Shown piece after piece: positions 31,401 to 40,400 of a stretch of DNA of 64,000 bases. The position numbers and the translations under genes were made by a program. The stretch is from the NCBI RefSeq assembly GCF_014204895.1, contig NZ_JACHMF010000001.1:124001-188000 (forward strand), written 5' to 3'. This DNA is from Paractinoplanes abujensis. GTDB taxonomy: Bacteria > Actinomycetota > Actinomycetes > Mycobacteriales > Micromonosporaceae. A model generated the notes under the pieces. The model saw only the letters and a program-made list of their open reading frames with translations, ran no database searches and was not told the DNA's origin. Every line of letters starts with the position of its first letter. Position 1 is the stretch's first letter.

Positions 31401-34400
31401 GTGGGGTGGCCTGATCGATCTGCCCGCGGTGCTGGACGCGCGGGCGGCGTCCCGGTTGGTGTCGGTGCTGGCCGGTAACGGTGAGGATCAGGTCGCGATC
31501 CGCCCGGCTGGAATGGTGGGCCGGCGGCTGGAGCGTGCGCCTTGGCCGGTGACGGGACGCTCGTGGACACCTCGAGGATCGGTGCTGGTGACCGGGGGCA
31601 CGGGCGGGGTGGGTGCGATCACCGCTGGTTGGGTGGCTGAGCGCGGCGCCGCGCGGGTGGTGTTGACAAGCCGGTCGGGCCCGGCGGCCGATGGGGTGGC
31701 GGGACGGGCTGCCGCGATCGCCGGGACTGGTGCCGCGGTGGAGGTGGTGGCGTGCGACATCGCCGACCGGGGTGCTGTGGCCGGCCTGTTGGACTGGATC
31801 GACACGTCCGGTGCGGCACTGACGTCGGTGTTCCATGCGGCGGGTGTGGGTTTGCAGCGGCCGGTGGGGCAGGTAACCGCGGAGGACTTGGCGTATGTGC
31901 TGTCGGGCAAGGCCGGTGGTGCGACGTCCCTCGATGAGCTGACCGTTGATCGTGAGTTGGACGCTTTCGTCTTGTTCTCGTCGGGTGCGGGGACCTGGGG
32001 GAGCGGTGGGCTCAGCGCATATGCGGCAGCGAACGCTCACCTCGACGCTTTGTGTGAGAGCCGCCGGGCCCGGGGCTTGGCCGCGACCTCGATCGTGTGG
32101 GGCCTGTGGGCCGGTGTGGGCATGGCGGCCGGTGAGGGCGGTGACCGGCTGCTCGACTTCGGCATGGAAGGCATCGACGCCGAGCGAGGTATGCGCGCTC
32201 TCGGTCAGATCTTGGATGCCGGTGAGGGGACGGTCGCGGTGGCCGGGTTCGACTGGGCCTCGTTTGTGCCGACGTACACGTTGCGGCGGCCGAGTCCATT
32301 GTTGTCGGGTCTGCCCGAGGTCCGCGCGATCCTCGAGGCCGAGCAGCGGCCGGCGGAGGAGCCGGCAGGTTCTGAGCTGGTGACCCGGCTGCGGGGTATG
32401 TCGCCGGGCGAGCAGCGGCAGGTGCTGACGGAGTCCGTACGGGCGCATGCGGCGGCGGTGCTGGGTCATGAGTCGGCTGAGGCGGTGTTGCCGCAGCGGG
32501 CGTTCAAGGATCTGGGCTTCGATTCGGTCGGTGCGGTGGAGTTGCGGAATCGTCTGTCGGCCGCGGTGGGGGTACGCCTGCCGTCGACGCTGGTGTTCGA
32601 CTATCCGAACGCGGCGGCTCTGGCCGAGTTCATTCGCGGTGAGCTGGTTGGTGGGGCCACTTCCGACGGCGCGGTGCAGGTGGTGGCGGCGGCCGGTGGT
32701 GAGCCGATCGCGATCGTCGGTATGGGCTGCCGTTATCCGGGTGACGTGCGTGGCCCCGAACAGTTCTGGGACCTGCTGACCGCGGGCCGCGACGTGATCA
32801 CGCCGTTCCCGGCCGACCGCGGCTGGGAAGCGTTCGAGGAGGAATTCGGCGGGTCGGGCCAGTCCTACGTGCGGGAAGGCGGCTTCGTTTACGACGTCGC
32901 TGATTTCGATCCGAGCTTCTTCGGCATCAACCCCCGTGAAGCGCTGGCCATGGATCCGCAGCAGCGGCTGCTGCTGGAAACCGCGTGGGAGGCCATCGAA
33001 CGCGCGGGCCTGGCCCCGTCAGCGCTGCACGGTTCGGCGACCGGCGTGTTCATCGGTGCGAGTCACTCCGGTTATGAGGCGAGTCTGCCGGTCGAGGACA
33101 AGACCCTCGACGGCTACCGGTTGACGGGTTCGGTGTCGTCGGTGGCGTCGGGCCGGATCTCGTACGTGCTGGGGTTGACCGGCCCGGCCCTGACTGTCGA
33201 CACGGCGTGTTCGTCATCGCTGGTCGCGTTGCACCAGGCCGTGTCGGCACTGCGCGGCGGTGAGTGCACGATGGCCCTCGCGGGTGGTGTAGCCGTGATG
33301 ACGTCGCCCGGCGCGTTCATGGAATTCGCCGAGCAAGGCGGCATGGCGTCCAGCGGCCGCTGCAAGGCGTTCTCGGACTCGGCCGACGGGATCGGCTGGG
33401 GTGAAGGCGCCGGCGTGCTTCTCCTGGAACGGCTCTCCGACGCCCAGCGCAACGGTCATCAGGTGCTGGCGGTGATCCGGGGTAGTGCGGTCAACCAGGA
33501 CGGCGCGTCGAATGGCCTGTCCGCGCCGAACGGTCCGTCGCAACGCCGGGTGATCCGTGCCGCGCTGGCGAATGCGCAGTTGACTGCCGCTGACGTCGAT
33601 GCCGTGGAGGCCCATGGGACGGGCACCTCGCTGGGTGATCCGATCGAGGCCGGTGCGCTGCTGGCCACGTACGGGCAGGACCGTCCCGAGGACCGGCCCC
33701 TGTGGCTGGGTTCGGTCAAGTCGAACATCGGTCATTTGCAGACCGCCGCCGGTGTCGCTGGTGTGATCAAGATGGTGTTGGCACTGCAGCACGGTCATCT
33801 GCCACAAACGCTGCATGCGGACACTCCGTCGTCACACGTGGACTGGTCGGCGGGCAACGTCAAACTTCTGCAAGAGGCCCGGGACTGGCCCGACACCGGT
33901 CAGCCGCGCCGGGCTGGTGTGTCGGCGTTCGGGGTGAGCGGCACCAACGTCCACGTGATCCTGGAGGAAGCGCCGGCCGCAGTCACCGCGCCGGTTGCGG
34001 TGGTCGAGCCGGTGCTGCCGGGCCTCCCGGCGTGGCTGGTCTCGGGTCATAGCGCGGCCGCCCTGGCCGGTCAGGCAGGTCGGCTGCGCGAGCACATCAT
34101 CGCTCGGCCGGACCTGAACGCGGCTGACGTGGCTTGGTCGCTGGCTACTACCCGGTCGGTGTTCGAGCACCGCGCCGTCGTGCTGGGTGAGGATCTGCCG
34201 GCGGGCCTGGCGTCGATCGCGACGGGCCAGCCCGCTCCGGGTGTGGTGAGCGGTCAGGTCGCACCCGGCGGGATCGGCCGGACGGTGTTCGTGTTCCCTG
34301 GCCAGGGCAGTCAGTGGGTCGGGATGGGCCGGGAGTTGGCGGATTCGTCTCCGGTGTTCGCGGCCCGCCTGGCCGAATGTGCGGCGGCTTTGGCTCCGTA

Positions 34401-37400
34401 CGTGGAATGGGAACTCGACGACGTCCTGGCCGGTCGGCACGGGTTCGAGGCCGCGAGCGTCGTGCAGCCCGCGTTGTGGGCCGTGATGGTGTCATTGGCC
34501 GCGGTCTGGCAGGCCGCCGGTGTGCAGCCGGACGCGGTTGTCGGTCATTCACAGGGTGAGATCGCGGCCGCTGCGGTGGCCGGGATCCTGTCGCTGGACG
34601 ACGCGGCGCGTGTGGTCACGTTGCGCAGCAGGGCTTTGTCCGCTCTGGCGGGCCGAGGCGGGATGATGTCGGTCGCCGAACCGGTCGGCGCGGTGCGGGA
34701 ACGGATCGCGAGCTTCGGTGACCGACTGTCGGTGGCGGCGGTCAACGGCCCATCCGCGACCGTGGTGTCCGGTGAGCCGTCAGCGCTGCGAGAGCTGCAG
34801 GACGCCTGTGGTGATGCGGTGCGTACCCGGTTGATCCCGGTGGACTATGCGTCGCACGGCCCGCAGGTGGAAGAACTGCGCGCGGAGATCCTGGCGGTGC
34901 TGGACGGCATCACGCCGGGTGAGGCGGACATCCCCATGGTGTCGGCGCTGACCGGCGAATGGCTCGCCGGTCCCGAGATGGACGCCGCCTACTGGTACGC
35001 GTCACTGCGCGAGCCGGTCGAGTTCGACCGTGCCGTCCACGTGTTGGCCGGCTCCGGCCATGGGGTGTTCGTGGAGGCGTCCCCGCATCCGGTGCTGATC
35101 CCGGTGATCGAGGACCAGATCACGATCGGCACGCTGCGCCGTGACGACGGCGGTGCCCAGCGTCTGCTGACCTCGTTCGCCGAGGCGTTCGTGGCCGGTG
35201 TGAGCGTCGACTGGTCGCTGATTCTGGGTGGCGGGGAAACGGTCGCGCTGCCGACGTATGCGTTCCAGCGGCGCCGGTTCTGGCCCGAGCTGCCGGAAGT
35301 TGCGAGCACGTCGCTGGACGACTGGCGGTACCGCATCACCTGGCAGCCGGCCGGCATCTCCACCGGCCCGCTGGGCGGCACGTGGATCGTCGTCGGCCAG
35401 GACCGCGATGCGGTGTCGATCGTGGAGGCGTTGACGGGGCACGGCGCCGAGGTGGTTCGGGTGGCCGGTGCGGCGGACGTGACTGCCGCGGTCCTGGCCG
35501 GCGCGGCCGGTGTGGTGTCGTTGCTCGCTTTGGACGAGACCCCGGACGCCGAGTTCCCGTGGGTGCCGCGCGGCACCGCCGCCACCGTGGACCTGGTGAA
35601 AGCGGTGCAGCAGTCCGGTGTCGAAGTGCCGGTATGGCTGCTGACCCGGAGCGCGGTCCAGACCGGTGCGGATGACCGGATCACCAGTCCGGCGCAGACC
35701 GCGGTGTGGGGTCTGGGCCGGGCGGTGGGTCTGGAACGTCCGGGGCTGTGGGGCGGTCTGATCGACCTGCCCGCCACTTTCCATGTTCACGCCGGTGACG
35801 GTCTCGTGTCGGTGCTGGCGCAGAACGTCGAGGATCAGGCCGCGCTGCGCCCCGGGGGCGTGTTCGTCCGCCGGCTGATCCGGGCGTCCCACGTCGTACC
35901 GGCAAGCGACTGGACGCCGCGGGGCACGGTCCTGCTGACCGGTGGCACCGGTTCGATCGGTGTCAGTGTCGGCGAATGGCTGGCCGGTCGGGGTGCGCAG
36001 CGGGTGGTCCTGACGTCGCGGTCGGGTCCGTCCGCGCCGGGTGTCGCCACGTTGGCTGCCTCGGTCGCGACGGGCGGTTCCGGGGTCGAGGTGTTGAGCT
36101 GTGACCTGGGTTCGCCGGAGCAGGTCGCGGGCATGGTCGACTGGATCGAGGACTCGGGTCCGGGCTTGTCGACGGTGTTGCATTCGGCGAATCTGCCGTA
36201 TTTGGCGTGGGTGGAGAACACCGAACGTGAAGGCTTGGCCGCCGCGCTGGGGGCGAAGGCCCTGGGCGCCGTACATCTGGATCAGGCCACGATGGGTTTG
36301 GATCTGGACGAGTTCGTGTTGTTCTCGTCGATCTCGGCTACGTGGGGCAGTAATGATCACGGCGCGTATGCGGCGGGTAATGCGTTCCTGGACGGGTTCG
36401 CTGAGCAGCGGCGGGCTCGGGGTTTGCCGGCGACGTCGATTGCGTGGGGTGTGTGGGACACCCGCGATTGGGCTGCGGTCGATGCGGCGATGGAGCAGGG
36501 TGCGGGGGCGGTGACGCCGAGCCGGTTGCGGAAGCAGGGGATGAATTTCCTGCGGACCGACCGTGCTCTGGCGGCGTTGGGTGAGATTCTGGCCGAGGAC
36601 GAGACGTTCATCGCGGTCGCTGATGTGGAGTGGGATCGGTTCGCGCCGGTGTTCCGGGCCGCTCGGCCGCGGCCGCTGCTGGACACGATTCCCGAGGCGC
36701 GGGAGGAAGCCGAGCCGGCCCCGGCGACTGCGACGACCGAACGCGGCGGGTATGCGTCACAGCTGGCCGCCATGCCGGTCGCGGAGCGTCTGCGCACGGT
36801 GATCGACCTGGTCCGGTCGCACGCGACTGCGGTGCTGGGCTTCGAGTCGGCGGAGGAGATCCCGGCCGAGCGGGCGTTTCGTGATGTCGGGTTCGATTCG
36901 CTGACCGCGGTTGAGCTACGCAAGCGACTGAACACGGCGGCCGGCGTCCGGTTGCCGTCCACCGCGGTGTTCGACCACCCGAGCCCCGCGGCCCTGGCCG
37001 AGCAGATCCTCACCGACCTGTTCGGTGCCGGATCCGCCGAGCCCGCGGTGACCGTGTCCGTGGCGGCGCCGTCCGAACCCATCGCGATCGTGGGCATGGC
37101 CTGCCGCTACCCCGGCGGCGTGCGCAGCCCGGAAGAGCTGTGGAATCTACTGGCCGACGGGGGCGACGCGATCTCCGGGTTCCCCACCGACCGGGGCTGG
37201 GACGCCGAAGGGTTGTTCGACCCGGACCCCGACGCCGAGGGCTCGACGTATGTGACCGAGGGTGGCTTCGTCACCGGGGCGGCCGAGTTCGACGCCGACT
37301 TCTTCGGGATCAGTCCGCGTGAGGCGTTGGCGATGGATCCGCAGCAGCGGTTGTTGCTGGAGACCTCGTGGGAGGCCATCGAGCGGACCGGCATCGACCC

Positions 37401-40400
37401 GGCCTCGCTGAAGGGCGCCGGGGTCGGCGTGTTCGTCGGCGCGGCCACCTCCAGTTATCTCGACGCGGCCGCCGCCGACCCGGACGCCGAGGCGCACCTG
37501 ATCACCGGTAACGCGCTGAGCGTTCTGTCCGGCCGGATCTCGTACGCGCTGGGTCTGGTCGGCCCGGCGATCTCGGTGGACACGGCGTGTTCGTCGTCGC
37601 TGGTGGCGTTGCATCAGGCAGCCCAGGCGCTGCGGTCCGGTGAGTGTTCGATGGCGCTGGCCGGCGGCGTGATGGTGATGGCCGACCCCATGGAGTTCGT
37701 CGGCTTCTCCCGGATGCGGGCGTTGTCGTCGGACGGCCGATGCAAGGCGTTCGGTGATGGCGCGGACGGCATGGGCATGGCCGAGGGGGCCGGCATGGTG
37801 ATGCTGGAACGCCTGTCGGATGCTCGCCGCAACGGTCACGAGGTGCTGGCGGTGATCCGGGGGAGCGCGGTCAACCAGGACGGTGCCTCCAACGGATTGT
37901 CCGCCCCCAACGGTCCTTCTCAGCAGCGGGTGATCCGGGCCGCCCTGGCGAATGCCCAGTTGTCGGCGGCTGACGTTGATGTGGTGGAGGCGCACGGCAC
38001 CGGCACGTCGCTGGGCGATCCGATCGAGGCGCAAGCACTCTTGGCGACGTATGGTCAGGAACGTCCGGCCGGGGATGCGCCGTTGTGGATCGGGTCGATC
38101 AAGTCGAACATCGGGCATGCGCAGCAGGCCGCGGGTGTGGCTGGTGTGATCAAGATGGTGCTGGCGTTGCGGCACGGCCGGATCCCGCAGACTTTGTACG
38201 CCGAGACGCCGTCGTCGCACGTCGACTGGAGTGCGGGCAATGTTCGGCTGGTGCAGCAGGCCCGCGACTGGTCGGCCGGTGACCGGACGCGCCGCGCTGG
38301 GGTCTCGGCCTTCGGCATCAGCGGCACCAACGCCCACGTGATCATCGAGGAAGCGCCGGCCGCGGAACCGATGCCGGCGGACGAGCCCGAAGGCTTGCCG
38401 GTGCTGGCGCCGAGCCTGCCCGTGTGGATGTTGTCGGGCCGCACTGCGGCCGCGTTGGCGGGTCAGGCGGGTCGTTTGCGCGAGCACGTGCTCGCCCGGC
38501 CGGATTTGGATGCCGCTGGTGTGGCTTGGTCGTTGGCCACGACTCGGTCGGTGTTCGACCATCGGGCGGTCGTGCTGGGTGCGGATCCGGTGCTGGGTCT
38601 GCTGTCGGTGGCTACGGGCCGGCCGGCGGCCGGGGTGATCACCGGTGAGGTGCCGGCGGGTGCGGGCCGGACGGTGTTCGTGTTCCCGGGTCAGGGCAGT
38701 CAGTGGGTCGGGATGGGCCGGGAGTTGGCGGGGGCGTCGCCGGTGTTCGCGGCCCGGCTGGCGGAGTGCGGTCGTGCTTTGGCTCCGTACGTGGATTGGG
38801 AGCTCGACGACGTTCTGGCGGGTCGGCACGGTTTTGAGGCCGCTGATGTGGTGCAGCCTGCGTTGTGGGCGGTGATGGTGTCGCTGGCCGCGGTGTGGCA
38901 GGCGGCCGGTGTCCAGCCGGACGCGGTGGTGGGTCATTCGCAAGGTGAGATCGCCGCGGCTGCGGTGGCGGGCATCTTGTCGCTGGAGGATGCGGCGAAG
39001 GTTGTCGCGTTGCGCAGTAAGGCTTTGGGTGCTTTGGCGGGCCGGGGCGGGATGTTGTCGGTCGCGGAGCCGGTTGAGGCGGTGCGTTCTCGTCTTTCCG
39101 GTTTTGGTGATCGGTTGGCGGTGGCGGCGGTCAACGGCCCGTCGTCGACGGTGGTCTCGGGCGAAACCGAGGCGCTGCGCGAGCTGCAAGACGCCTGCGG
39201 TGATGCGGTGCGCACCCGGCTCATCCCGGTGGATTACGCGTCGCACGGCCCACAGGTCGAGGAGCTGCGCGCCGAGATCTTGGCCGCTCTCAACGGCATC
39301 ACCCCGCGCGCGGCGGACATTCCGATGGTGTCGGCGTTGACGGGTGAATGGTTGTCCGGTCCCGAGATGGATGCCGGCTACTGGTACGCGTCGTTGCGCG
39401 AGCCGGTGGAGTTCGACCGCGCCGTGCGGGTGCTGGCCGGCTCCGGGCACGGGGTGTTCGTGGAGGTGTCCCCGCATCCGGTGCTGGTCCCGGTGATCGA
39501 GGACCAGATCACGGTGGGCAGCCTGCGGCGGGACGAGGGTGGCGCCCAGCGGCTGCTGGCCTCGTTGGCTGAGGCGTTCGTGGCCGGGGTGGTAGTCGAC
39601 TGGCGGGCTGTGCTGGGCGGTGGCGAGAAGGTTGCGCTGCCGACGTATGCGTTCCAGCGGCGGTATTTCTGGCCGCGGCCGGTTGAGCGGGTGGTGCAGG
39701 CGTGGTCGGGTTCGTCGGTGGAGGCGGGTTTCTGGGCTGCGGTGGAGCAGGGTGACGCGGGCGCGTTGGCGCAGTTGCTGGGTGTGGATCCGTCCGAGAT
39801 CGGGGTGGATGCGCTGGCTGATTGGCGCCGCCGGGAGCGTGGGGATGCGTCGGTGGCTGATTGGCGTTATCGGGTCACCTGGGCTGCGGTCGCCGACACG
39901 GAGGCGGTGCTGACCGGCCGGTGGCTGGTGGTCGGTGACGACACCGAGGGCATCGGTTCGGTGCTGGCCGAGCGCGGTGCCGAGGTCATCGAGGTTCCTG
40001 ACCTGTCGGGGATCGCCTCGATCGACACCACCGGTGTCACCGGTGTCGTATCGGTCCTGGCCCTGACGGAAAGCCCGCATCCGGCCTACCCGGTGGTGCC
40101 GGCCGGGCTACCGGCCACCGTGGATCTGGTGCGGGCAGGCATCTCCGCGCCGCTGTGGGTGCTGACCCGGGGTGCGGTCGGCACCGGCCCCGGTGACCCG
40201 GTGCGCAGCCTGGCCCAAGCCCAGGTGTGGGGTCTCGGCCTGGTGGCCGGCCTGGAGCTGGCCGATCGGTGGGGCGGCCTGATCGATTTGCCTGCGGTGC
40301 TGGACGCGCGGGCGGCGTCCCGGTTGGTGTCGGTGCTGGCCGGTAACGGTGAGGATCAGGTCGCGATCCGCCCGGCCGGAATCATGGGCCGGCGGCTGGA